This document shows positions 51,619-63,341 of a stretch of 64,000 nt of DNA, piece by piece. Position 1 is the stretch's first letter, and every line of letters starts with the position of its first letter. Made by a program: the position numbers and the translations under genes. Source of the DNA: Pegea sp. RAD2-039 (Eukaryota; Chordata; Thaliacea; Salpida; Salpidae); the NCBI GenBank assembly GCA_034620365.1, contig JAQGEQ010000335.1, forward strand, positions 310,001 to 374,000. The letters run 5' to 3'. Under the pieces are notes generated by a model. It ran no database searches and had not been told where the DNA came from. It saw only the letters and a program-made list of their open reading frames with translations.

Positions 51619-54600
51619 TTAGCTGATTTCAGGAAGATTTAATAAGTCGTTTATAGTCGGTCTTGAAAAAGTATTTCTTACGAGGCATCGCTTAGAAGCT
51701 TCCATCAGAAACTTACTGGGGTAGTCTGGGAAGGGAATCCTGACAAAAGTTTCTGATTGTTACTTAAACTGAATTGTGAAATTGAAATATCTTACTTGTA
51801 AGAAGGGTCAACAATGTGATTAATTTTTTCTTTAAGATCAGAAATTGATGCAAACGGTGTCCTTTGGTACATCATCTTATATAAAAGACATCCCAAAGAC
51901 CAAACATCAGCTTTTTTTCCAATCTATTTCAAAATAGAGTCAAATTGTTGAAATTTCTTGAAATATTTTGTAATAAAAAATAGTTACTTTATAAAGTGGT
52001 TGTTTACCATTAGACTGGTTTTGTAGTGTTTCAGGCGCAATATAATTTAGCGTTCCTGCCTTAAAACAAATAATTAAAATTTCTAAATAGTATTTTAGTT
52101 GATGAAAAATTTTTATTTCTTTTTGACTCTTAACAAAAAGTTTTGAGATTCAAAAAGTTACCAAAATTTCCCTATAAATACAAGAAGCACCAGGCTGTAA
52201 TGAAGTAGATATTCCGAAATCAATTAATTTAATTGTTCCTTCGACTAAAATAAAATTTTCTGGTTTAATATCCAAATGTATAACACCTGAAAAATACAAA
52301 TATCAAAATGACAGATACAAATCAATTTGAATCTAACCATTTGAATGAATATATTGAATAGCGTTTAATATTCCCATCCAATAAACAGCAACTTCGAGTG
52401 GAATTAACTTCTTTTTATTCATCAATTTACAGAGATCAGTAGATCCAAACTCCATCACCATGTACAAGAATCCATCACCAATTTCACTTAAAATTGATTC
52501 CAACTATCAACGATTTAACTTGATTCGTGGAAACTTACTAATCAAAGAGTTCAACCACATATGTCGGATTCCGAAGGTTTTTCAGAATCGATATTTCACT
52601 AACAAACGATTTATAACAAGGTTCATTTTCACTTTTGAAGCTCACCTAAAGGAATCAAAATGAAATGAAAACGCGACAAAGAGTATAAAGAAACCTCTTT
52701 CACTGCTTTTATATTTCCACAGCTATCACCCACTTGATACACAAAACTAGACCCGCCTCGTCCTATCAGTTTAGCCAGCCAATAGGCTTCATTGTTAACC
52801 ACCAAAACTTTCAAGTTCTTCTTAAACTCTTTTACTTTATCAAGTTCTATTGACACTTCATCTAAAGATTCAATTTGAGCTTGCTTCTGTTCACTAGTTT
52901 GTTTCTTATTTGGTTCTTCATTTGTACATCTACAATTGAAGACGAAATGAAAATTGAAGTGGACCACCTTCACTCACGATTGTAAATCTACTCGTACACG
53001 TCTCGGTCCAAGTAAAGCGCGCGGGGTTTTAGGAGGTCGTTTAATTTTTGCTTCTGCATGAGAAGATGATTAGAAAAGAATCAGACAAGCAGGTGATTCT
53101 CTAACCCGGTGATTTAAACACTGGAATATCTTCTTCAACATCAGAAAAGTTAAGTCCGCAAGAAGATTTGAGATCATTAAACGAATCTTTATCATCACAA
53201 ATATCTCGTGATAACATCATCACACTAAAGACAAACAAATAAGAAGATTACTTCATCAGAAGAAGACTTACATAGAAGGTACTGTCGGTGTTTTTATACA
53301 TCTTTCCAAGATTTTCTCTTTACTAAAATAAAAAAAAACTATTTAGATAATATCACAACAAGTTGAGATAGTATTTACCTTTTTGGAGTTTTGCAAGGTG
53401 TAGCAAATTCTAGTAAAAAAGAAATTGTTTATTTTTTACCACAATGTATGGTTTTGTTTATCGTGAAACGAAATATCAAACTTACACAAAAAAACTTTAA
53501 AAAAAAATTAATTTTGACAACTAATAAAAACAGAGAGCTAAAAGTGTCGTTTACTTGACTTATTCCTTTGTTCTTTATCATTAAATATAGATTGAGAATC
53601 ATTTGAGGGTACAAAATTGCCCCAATAATAGCTGATTTTACTGAAAGCTCTCTTGTTTTCAAATCCAAAATCATTTATGCCATTCTGGACATTTTTCAAC
53701 AGAGTAAAAATTTGTTGGTTAAAAGGTTGTGTATCCAACAAAGATGAAAGTATTTGACGTGACCTCGACGAGTCTCCTTTAACATATAAAAGGTTTCTTA
53801 AAAGTAAAGTATAAAAACCTCTTTATGTAGTACTTAAGCAACGTATTAAATAGCTGTAAAGGTATCATAAAGTTTGCAAAAAATGATGGTTTCACCAAAT
53901 AACTTATATATAAAAATACACAGAATCAATTAACTTAAAAGTTTTTATTTCTTTACCTGTAATAAATTCAAACTTTGCATATGCAAAGCAAACAATATTC
54001 ATTCTATCAAAAAATGAAAGAGCAGATTGGAACAACAACTTGCTCTCTTCCAAATTATTCAGCCTTTAAAAAATAAATTATAAATTAAATCTTACCTGAA
54101 ATTAATTTCAAAGGATGAATTGCTTAAATAAATAAAAAGCATTTTTTTGTCTCATCTTAAAAGTACTGAAGGGTAACCAAAAACAAATTTTATTGTACTT
54201 AGTGTAAAATAAAAACTAGTGATTACTTTACAGAATCAAGTTTTATACAATCTTTAAGTGTGATATATCTTATTAGAGGCTTATAGACTGTTTCAAATTG
54301 TTTTTAATAAAAATGAATAAATAAGAAAATGATGTTTTTTACTTATACAGAATTTCTTAATTTAAAAAGATTAAACTAAAAAGTATTCAAGAAAAAAACT
54401 AAGTCATTAGAAAGATATACAAGCATCTATTTGAAATTATATAAAATCATAAATACACTATTTGTAACTCTTATACGTATAAGTATCAGATAGAAGAACT
54501 TAACCATTACTAAATGATGTTTTTACCCAACTAAATATCCTTCAATAATAGCAATACTTGCACAATGCTCACAAGTACATTGGTACACCAAAGATGACTT

Positions 54601-54945
54601 GTTGTACTGAATAAATCTGTTAAAAGTGGATATTTTAGTATCAATACTAAGTTTTTAAATTATATAATCCAAAAATGTAATTTTTTGAAGAAAATAAATG
54701 CTACCAAGAAGATAAGCTTTTCTTCTTGAACGTTAAGGTCAAGATTTTTTATAAAGATATTGTGCTTAAAAATTGATGCCACACCAGCTGTGGTGGTATT
54801 ACGATTCAAAACTTGTGTCTTACTACTTGAAAGATTTAGGAATATACCTGACAATCGACTGATGATCTAATTGTTGACTCATCATTTCAATGATGGCATC
54901 CAGGCAACCTTCAGCAGAGGTTTCGATGTAGTCAAATTTCTCCAT
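51619..54945 (-). CDS. TTK: TTK/Mps1 spindle-checkpoint dual-specificity kinase
   Basis: Mitotic kinase that recruits checkpoint proteins to unattached kinetochores. Fifteen exons in phase, 576 aa: 54848-54945, 54527-54616, 53957-54063, 53555-53776, 53379-53409, 53272-53322, 53106-53224, 52978-53053, 52695-52929, 52539-52645, 52338-52486, 52162-52286, 51988-52059, 51796-51923, 51619-51739. The N-terminus has TPR-like helices (FAYAKFEFITGDSSRSRQIL), as in vertebrate TTK. The kinase domain fills about residues 310-570: glycine loop LIGRGGSSFVYQV, AVKE lysine, YMVMEFGSTDLCKLM (the TTK hinge), catalytic loop VIHLDIKPEN, IDFGIS, AGTLNYIAPE and KKADVWSLGCLLYKM. It is shorter than human TTK (857 aa) because the middle region is reduced. 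The HxD motif reads HLD rather than HSD or HRD; the catalytic Asp, Lys and Asn remain. Start ATG at 54945 opens a good N-terminus. Its first intron (54617-54847) has a diverged copy at 58.5 kb. Confidence 0.92.
54600..54838 (+). repeat. Repeat copy A, covering TTK intron 1
   Basis: This sequence is duplicated in direct orientation at 58488-58785. It includes the last ~17 bp of TTK exon 2 and almost all of intron 1, stopping about 10 bp short of exon 1. Confidence 0.75.
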
Positions 54946-56066
54946 TAAAACAATAAATTTTTTCAACTTTGATATATGGTTAATAATTTAACAAAAAAAG
55001 TCCTCAAAAATAACTAATAGAATAAATAAATGATAATTCTAAATTTTAAGTGATAAAATAATGAGATAATTCTAAGTATCTATTTATTTATGCAATGCAT
55101 GATTGCAGATAACAAATTATATGGCTTATTAAGCAAAAACAACACAATATGTCTGCAGATAACTAAAAGTAAACAAATACTACATTAGTTTAACATAAAT
55201 AATGCAGAGAAATTACAATGCAGCAAAAGCATAACACAGTTAAGAGCTACAAAAAAGTGCAGACAAAGAAATTAAAAAATGGAAATATGATATATGAATT
55301 GTTAACAAAATTACTTATTAATTTTAATATTAAAAATACAAAATGATAAAAAAGTTAATAAAAAAACTAAAATTTGAACCAACAAAAAAGAAATCAAATT
55401 CTTGGAAACTTAGAAAAAGCAATTTAAGATTTATTTAAATTTAATGAATATTAAATAAATATTAATCAGTCAAGTAAATTATTAAGTATCTAAAAAAGTA
55501 TTTATAGAAACTTTCATAATTATTATTTCATAAAAAAACAGCAAAACAAATGAAGTTTAAATTGCATGGATTAACTTAAATTTAAATTATATACTGCTTA
55601 TCATAAGAATCATCATAAAATAATATTCCTATTTAGAATAAGTTTGATTAAATACCACTAAATCAAATAATGAAAAATTATACTATTGTTAGTTATTCCA
55701 TTATCAAAACTTAGCACATGGATAATGTAAAATAATTTCAAAATATTATAAAAACTATCAACAAAAACAACCTCAAGACTTAAACTATAAATCACTTTGT
55801 ACTTGTATAAATATGTTTAAATAACTTCTTTCACCGCTAATTTAAACTGCCAAAGAAATGGTAGATAAATGGAAATAGTTTTCTATCTATTTTTGAAGTA
55901 GCTGATTTAAATAAGGCAACTTTTTGTCCGAAAATGTTCTTTGTTAAAAAGTTATAGTGCTAAATTTAGTACTAGATAGATAGTCAGTAAAACTGATAAA
56001 TACCGTGATTTTATAATAATTTAACATCTGTGTCAATTTCAAGTACATTTTGTAATCATATTTTTA
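54946..56066. other. AT-rich spacer upstream of TTK
   Basis: Promoter side of TTK and 3' side of the unresolved minus-strand gene. No coding signal, no clear promoter element. Confidence 0.4.
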
Positions 56067-56950
56067 CTATTTAATTAGTGGATGCAATTCTTTGTAAGAT
56101 AAGGATAGTTTTTGAAGATCACCATTACGACCATCACACCACTAAACAAAACAAAATAAACAGTTTTTTTCAAGATTAGTATCTACTTAATAATGAAATA
56201 GCAATTAAAAATGTTGGAACTTTTGACTGACCGCAAATAGAAACTTCAAAAATAATTTTAGGAAGTCTTTATCAACATAAGTATGTTGGACAAAAAATTA
56301 TTTTAAAATTGTAATGATAGTAATTAAACAGTTTCAACTAGAAACCCAATTAGAAAAAAAGAGAAACAATTATGTGCCAAGATCAATAAGATATACTCGT
56401 ACAGAGATAATCATAAAATCTTTGAATAAGAAAATAAATAGATTATTACAGCTAACATTTGAATTTTCTAAAATGTCATTGCACATACATAATCAAAGTT
56501 TAGATTCAAAAATTTAAGTTCAATTTTTCTTGATACTTATATATTGTAGTCTTTGTTATTTTTAGCACAACTAAATAAAACATTTCCTGCTGAATATCCA
56601 CAGTACTTCGAGATCCGAAGATATTGCATACATGACCATGTAAAACATGCAATACAAAATATAAATAAACAGAATGACCAAAAGATAATATAAAGATGGA
56701 ATCACAGCTTATTTTCCTTTGCTTTGGCAAATTCGTGTCTGAATAATGTAATGTGCGAAAGGTGTTCTCGGCCACATTTTTAGAGGTGTGCGAGATTTTT
56801 TGGTGATCCTGGAACCTTTATCTTCCTTTCGCTTTCTTATTTTATCTGCAGCCCTTAATAGACTCAGAAATTATATTTACGCACCTTAGGAGGTTTTCCC
56901 CAAGCTATACGTTCTTCTGCAAATTGAAACAACTGAGAATGCTGTTTAAT
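56067..56950 (-). CDS. Possible minus-strand gene, incomplete model
   Basis: I do not recognise a family. Three open pieces look like exons. The first, about 56886-56929, reads through EERIAWGKPPK to a donor AAG|GTGCGT. The second starts after CCAG at about 56809 and reads DHQKISHTSKNVAENTF, then RTLHYSDTNLPKQRK; it joins the first in phase 0. The terminal exon at 56067-56141 follows TTGTTTAG and encodes WCDGRNGDLQKLSLSYKELH plus four more residues and a stop. The junction between the second and third pieces is not resolved, and no start exon was found; it would lie within or beyond the plus-strand gene at 57 kb. The codon content is protein-like, but some or all pieces could be chance. Confidence 0.3.
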
Positions 56951-57028
56951 TTTCTAAATCATTTTTCTCTAATTGTTGATAACTTAATAAATTGTTTCCT
57001 TTTAAAGTCGAATAAACTCGCTTTTGAA

Positions 57029-58350
57029 ATGGGGAAAAAAGTCCCAAAAGTCAAGACAGGTGCAGCCAAGAAGCAAATTGAAGCTCTTAGGTTCATCAAG
57101 TATACAGCTGAAGGTGTTGCTATTCTCGATAGGTTTTTCCCCATTTTGAGCTTTATGATTCATCAAACCATGAAACCAGTAAATCATCTTTTAAAAGTTC
57201 TTTCACCACTGCTATTGATCACCGCCTAAATGAAGATTCACTGAGCACCGATTCTCAAAAAATCAAGACATTTGTGTTGCAGGTATCGTATCATAAACCT
57301 CTTTATTATTCAATACTTTATTCATTTCAGACTGGCTTCAATCAGAATACTAAAGATCTTTTTAATAAAAATCTTCAAAAACGTATTCAGTTTTATGAAT
57401 CTATGAGAACAAGTAAGAAGACGTCTGAAAAAACCTCTAGTTTGTCTTATTTTGTTTAATCTTTTTCTAATTATTGAATAAATTGGAAACGACTGATGAG
57501 ACAATTGATGTATGAATCTATTATTTTAAACAAATTCAATGATTTACGAATTTAATCTTTAGGTAAAACTAGAAGTAAACAAAGTAAATAAAAATTGTGA
57601 AGATTGATGAAGCTTTGTTTAAAATGAAGAAACTCGGTAGTGAAAAAATACTGGATGACCATAAGAATTGCGAAAACTGGGAAAAAAAATCGAAAAGAAC
57701 ATGGAAAATTTGAGTCAATTAAGCAAAAGTGCATCCCTTTTAATCACTTGATATTATTTTATTTAATATTTACTTTTAAGGAATGGAGGGGCATACAAAG
57801 GAAATGAAATCTGTAGCCTTAACAACATTGAGTGATAGCTTAAAGCCTGTTGCTATAGATTTCACAAGCTTACAGGTAACCATGATTTATTTTTTATAAA
57901 AAGTTATTTGATCATTTTCTAGGAATATAAAAGCTTTGAACAAGGATTAAGAGTAGTTAATGAAATTAGTAACAAAATGAACAGATTTGAAAAAAGTATA
58001 AGTGGTTGGTTTTAAACTTAGTCCTAAGTATGAATTAATAATTCGTTAAAATTTTAGATTAAAGATTGTGCTAAAAAAGTAAAGAACGGAAAAGAAATGG
58101 CTGAATCCTGTAATGAATTAGAAAATAAAGTAAGATAAACTTTAAATATTGGATTTCGCAACTTAGTTAGTTTGAAGCCAATTTAAGTACCTTTATTTGG
58201 AATGTGTATATGTACGCTTCTGAAAGTATTCTTTTTTTACAGGGCTTGGTATGGATGGAGACTGAAAGTCAAAAACTGGGTGAAAATTTTGAAATACTCA
58301 CAAAGGTTTCTTTGAATACCAATAGAAAATTAAAGAAATTGTTGGACTAG
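57029..58350 (+). CDS. Basic, all-helical (coiled-coil or BAR-like) protein, family unknown
   Basis: Not recognised. Eight exons in phase, 219 aa: 57029-57099, 57180-57282, 57331-57412, 57666-57728, 57781-57875, 57923-57995, 58065-58129, 58243-58350. It starts MGKKVPKVKTGAAKKQIEA and then has Lys- and Glu-rich helices with long heptad-like runs (FNKNLQKRIQFYESMRTK, LGKKIEKNMENLSQLSKR, YKSFEQGLRVVNEISNKM), ending NTNRKLKKLLD. There is no signal peptide or TM. The charge pattern and helix lengths resemble the BAR-type helical bundles of sorting nexins and related membrane-bending proteins, but no diagnostic motif was found. All phases close only if exon 1 ends at AA|GTATAC and exon 2 starts at CCAG|TAAATC; the exon 1 to 2 junction is the weakest. 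Introns are 48-330 bp. Confidence 0.6.
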
Positions 58351-58413
58351 TGGCATCGTGTGGATTTTTTGTTGACTAAGGAATTATGTTTTTTCTTTGG
58401 TTTTCATACATTT

Positions 58414-58419
58414 AATAAA
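58414..58419 (+). terminator. Polyadenylation signal of the helical-protein gene
   Basis: AATAAA 64 bp after the stop codon. Confidence 0.45.
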
Positions 58420-58487
58420 AATATTGCAATTTACAAAATGCTGATAAATATTTAAGCTTAGTAGTACAAAAAATTTGATATATTTGG

Positions 58488-58785
58488 TTGTAATAAATCT
58501 GTTAAAAGTGAACATTTTAGTATCAATTGTAGTAAATTTTAAATTATATAATCCAAAAATGTAATTTTTTTTTGAAGAAAATACAAGCTACCAACAAGAT
58601 TAGCTTTTCTCCTATGCACCCTTTAACGCTAAGGGCAAGATTTAAAGTTCTTTTAGGATTATTTATCAGGCAAAAGTATTACTATATCGAACTTCTTAAA
58701 ACTTTTTATAAAAGTATTTTGCTTAACAATTTACCAGCTGTAGTGGTATCACAATTCAAAATACGTCTCTTACTACTTGAAAAGC
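58488..58785 (+). repeat. Repeat copy B, diverged duplicate of TTK intron 1
   Basis: Direct-orientation copy of 54600-54838. Shared blocks include ataaatctgttaaaagtg, attttagtatcaat, aaattatataatccaaaaat, gtaattttttgaagaaaata (with extra T in copy B) and cttactacttgaaa. Copy B has about 56 extra bases in the middle. It lies downstream of the helical-protein gene, not in a recognised gene. Confidence 0.75.
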
Positions 58786-60719
58786 TGACATTTATTACCC
58801 AAAAGTTATCTTAAAAAGTGTAAAATCGAAAAGATATACCGAGATAGTTATTGGCAGGTACATTGAAGTTAAATTTCTGAAATTTTTGCTTGACAGAAAA
58901 AAGAAACGTATAAGGCTAAATACTTAAGTTATAACAAGATATTAATCAACTAACATTTGGGTTAGGGTTCCACAAACAAGTTCTTTCCATTATTCTACCC
59001 GATATGTTTTTTGATAAATCAAAATGTTTTATTACCAGCTTTTCTCTATTCAAACTAGCATAAGAAATAATTCATTAAATTATGCTGTTCATTTCAAAAA
59101 TTTGATGATCCATTTTTACAGCTATTTATTTAACTAAAGGCTTAGAATAGCTTAAACTATAAAAAAACCGATTTTAAAAGTTATATTTAATAAAAAAGTA
59201 TTTTATTTGATAAACATTTTTTTAAATTGTTCTAATAATTTCTTTAATATAACCTTTTTATATTAGAGTTTAAACTTCCTTCTACTAATCTTATAAGATT
59301 TAATAATTGTGAATAAAAAACAGCTTTGTATCGCTGATAAAGAAGTTCATTTATAAGATACAGCAAGTGACTTATTCAAATTAAACTTTGATAGGATTTA
59401 TTTAAAACAGATTCTGTCAAAACTTGCAAGATCTGTTTTCTTATGTAAAACATGTGTTATCAAATTAATCTAAAATATTAGTTGTCAGTAATACTTACAA
59501 ACAGTCGTAGATATTTAAACACAAACTTATAATTGTTATTTCAACTTTTCCTCCAAAAATGGTCAAACATTGAGGAAGTAAAACTTAAAATTGTTTGGAA
59601 TTTATCTAACACGGTTTGATTGGAAGATTTTGATATTTTATCTTAAACAATGTGGTGAATACTTCAAGAATTATATTTCTTCTATAATTAGATCATTGGT
59701 TGGTTTCTGTTAATATAAAAATAATATTTTTCGAAATAATTAATGATTTTTATGAAATTTAGTCAATTTGAAACTAAACAAAAAATAGAAAAAAGCAGAT
59801 GAAATGATACAAATAGATTAATAAAAAGAATTACAAAGAAATGAAATTTAAAATTGTACTAATTTGCAGCTTTTCTCTGATAGAATTAGCAAATAGTAAA
59901 AAAAATATCAAAAACGACTAACACAATGAAGATAAGTGAAAAGTGACTACATGTGCTGTGAGCTACATGCATTTTTCCAATTGATACGTTTCAAAACAAA
60001 CTGGAAATAAATAGTTTCAATGGCTTGTTGGTATTTCATCAGCATTTGTTGAACAGATCAGATGACCTAAACTGCAAGATGTTATAAAATATCAATGATC
60101 ATCATCAACGGCTGAACTTTAGCTGAAGATAATTTCATAGAAAAAGCGAATTGTACAAACAAGATGAAAAATAGATGATAAATAAAAGTTAAGAAATAAA
60201 GATGTGACTGGTAGAAAATGGAAGAAAACTATCACCGAATTCAGAAGAGCTGAAGAAATGATTCTTCTATTCATTTAACAATGAATAAAAAGATGCTATT
60301 GATTTAGAAGCTCAATAAAAGTATTCAAAAATATTTGAGAAGAAATTAAAATTTGACACAAAACTGACAAATCCAAGTTTTTTTAGAAAATTGTTTTTAT
60401 TTACTCAATGCAAAGAGACATTAGTAAAGAAGAAAGTAAATATTTGATAGATCCTAAATATCAAAAATCTTCTTATCAAATAGATAAGAAATGATTTGTT
60501 GATAGTGTTCGATTTCTTTGACCTTTTAAATCGTCTTTCTTATGAAATTTCTGCAATCGATAAAAATGTGAAAAAAAAGCTGACTAGCTCATATCTGTGA
60601 TGAATATAATTGAATGAAAGCAACAAGATGTGCTTACATCGAAAAGTTCTGGGAAATAATTATTCTAAACAAGTGAAATTCGGTTCTTCGAGTGCAGCGT
60701 CGCCTGTTTCATAGAGGAA
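58786..60719. other. AT-rich spacer and likely 3' UTR of the MAP3K gene
   Basis: The right part (about 59900-60719) probably includes the 3' UTR of the minus-strand kinase. No exon or RNA gene recognised. Confidence 0.4.
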
Positions 60720-63341
60720 CTAATTTATTTTGAGCTCATTGCCATATGAAGCTACATCAACTTGATTGAAATCATTTCTATGAGTAAACATCAAAATAAA
60801 CAAATAGAAGAAGACATTAAGAAAGATCACACTGATGACATAGATGATGAGCTTGATGCTCTTCTTTAGAGAGGTTCTTCTTTGAATCATCCTCTTCTTC
60901 TTTCAACTCTTACTACTTGATTTTCAGTCTCAAGGAGATATTTGTAGGTTTCCAACAAACTATCTATTTTTCTTGTTAGAAATAGTTACCAGAAAACCAG
61001 GAGTGGTCTAGGAGGCGAGCAGAATATGGTCGATCGTCTTTACCGACAAATATTGTCGCCAAAAAATCCTGTAACAATTTGTCAGTGATTCAATCAACTC
61101 ACAGCAGATGAAGCATCAGTTAAAACAGCTGTCACGAGTTGATGGAGTAAGCGAGCAAGAGTGGGTTAGTATCACCATCTGCCACTTACTTTAGCTTCTT
61201 GAGACAAATTAGAAGGAAGCTGAGGTCGCGTAGGTGCAGTGACTATCTTGAAAAGAGCTGCCATTGGCTCGTAATCATACCAAGGAGGTCTTGAGGTGAG
61301 CATCTCTACCACGGTGCAACCCAAACTCCTAAAAATATTCATTTTAATCTAGACGTATGTCATGATAATCAACTCACCAAATATCAGCTCTTCTTCCATA
61401 CCCTTTACCTTCAATTACTTCCGGACACATCCAGTATGGAGTCCCTGTAATTAACTAGGATCAATTATTTGATCTTTGAAACGATCGCGCAGTTAATTAC
61501 CGACGACAGTTTGACCAGAAGACACTACAATTGTTTGAAGTCTTTTGGCGGCACCAAAGTCACCTGTAGAAAAAACAGAAGAAAAATATGAAATTAATTG
61601 ATGGAAAAAAAGGAATTTATCAGTTTAATCATTTAGAGGGAAAAAAGTTGAGTAGATGTAAGTTAAAAATGATGAAAAAGTTTGATGGGAAAGTTTAAGT
61701 GATGTGAAAGGCATCTGAAGCAAAGAAAAGTGGCATGTAGATCGATAGACGGTTAGCAGAATTCCATGCGAGTTAAAAGGCGGAAGAAAGTGAGGTTAGA
61801 ATGAACAAACGCAGAATTAGAAAGAAAATTCAGTAAATGTAAAAAATCGATGGTGGAACAAATTTCCATTTGATTGATGTCGGAGTTTTGGAGGAAGAGG
61901 AACAAGGAGATGTAATCTCAACAAAATCTCACCTAACTTCACGTTACCAGAGGAATCTCTCAAAACATTTGCTCCTTTGATATCTCGGTGAACAAAATGA
62001 TGACTATGTAAGTAAATTAAACCCTCAAGGATTTGATGAGTGTATTTTCGTGTCACTGCTTCTGTAATAGCTCCATAAGAACGGAGTTCATCTTTGACAG
62101 ATCCCTACAAGACCAAAGATATGATCAGAGTGATCTTGCAAGTGAATATGAGTAGAGAAATCAAAATAAGTAATAAACAGTTTAAAAAGTATCCGATATA
62201 AATCACTGGGTAGCAGAAAAACTAAAAAATGGTCACGTGACCGAGTTCTGATGTAAATGCAGAGGGAGGCTGCATGTGGAAAGCAAGCAGAAGTTGCAAG
62301 AGAGGTAAGATGAAAATATAAATATTTAATTTGAAGCTGAAACCAGTTTTACTTTACATAATGAAATAACAGCAGAGTTGGTTTCAGATATCAACTAGTA
62401 GTAACTCACACCCGGCATAAACTCCATAAAGATTGAAAGATGATATGTGTCTTCACAACATCCGTAATACTTCACGATGCGTTCGTGATCTAGACTCTGT
62501 AGGATGTCAATCTCAGTTTTAAGAGCGCGAACTTCCTGTGAAATATGGAGACAATAAAATGACTTGATGTTAGAAATAAATGTCAGTTTGTTGGTGATAG
62601 TAAAATGTCAACAATTGTATCGAAGTTTAAGTTTCCAAAGATATTTTTCTTCTTAAATCATTCAACTTCTATTTTTTTGCTGATTCTACAAAATAACTTG
62701 TGGATGTTTGACTGTTACAAATATTAGTGAGAAAATGAACAATTTCTATATTAGTTGTAATTTGAAGTTTTATTTCCTAAACAAATATTCTCAAACTTGT
62801 TCCTTCAACTCAATTACTTCGATTTTCATAGAAAATTCAGTTTCAAAATAATTAATAAAAACAATTTACAGTTCGTGATTGGTTAGTTCATGCTGACGTC
62901 AGTTTCATAAAATAAAACTAACTTTCGAGATTTCCGGGTTTTCAGCTTGGATGTCAACTTGTTTAACAGCAAGTTCACGACCAGTATCTACATCATATGC
63001 AAGATAAACTTTCCCAAAAGCTCCATGACCTAGCACTTTTCCTTTCCGCCAGTTGATTGGAGCCATTTTAGAAACTGTCAAATTTGTCTTTAATTTAACT
63101 TCCCATCAACTTCATCAACAAACATTTTCTGTTTGCGGATGTGATGATTCGATCTCCTAAATCCGTTCTCGAAGACACATCGCTAGCACTACGTGATTGC
63201 TTCCGTGGTGAAATAATTGAAGTTTGCAGAGCTGGATCAAGATCAAGTAGTCACGTGACCAGTCATTAGTATCTTCACCTCTCACCTCGTGCTTGAGCAT
63301 CTTCATCCAGTCCACTGCTGCAGCTACTACAGTTGGAAGAT
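60720..63341 (-). CDS. MAP3K2/3 (MEKK2/3)-type kinase with predicted C-terminal TM anchor (5' partial)
   Basis: MAP kinase kinase kinase of the STE11 group, expected to phosphorylate MAP2Ks such as MEK5, MKK4 and MKK7. Eleven exons in phase: 63286-63341, 63124-63231, 62923-63074, 62410-62535, 61933-62104, 61501-61563, 61378-61444, 61190-61328, 60990-61068, 60914-60963, 60720-60863; 385 aa in the window. A Ser-rich linker ([17 protein letters not shown]) precedes the kinase domain: [107 protein letters not shown]. These are diagnostic of MEKK2/3. Unusually, after the kinase end (DHSWFSD) comes a short helix ([15 protein letters not shown]), then a hydrophobic segment ([20 protein letters not shown]) and a 24-residue tail ending YGNELKIN. 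Vertebrate MEKK2/3 stop just after the kinase domain. The upstream exons, including the PB1 domain expected in this family, lie beyond 63341 and probably off the window. Confidence 0.9.

Noticed and set aside
60887-60962. Alternative C-terminus of the MAP3K ending RVERRRG at a TGA
   Set aside because: Not excluded, but the strong GTAAGA donor, typical intron length and phase-0 join favour the spliced TM exon.
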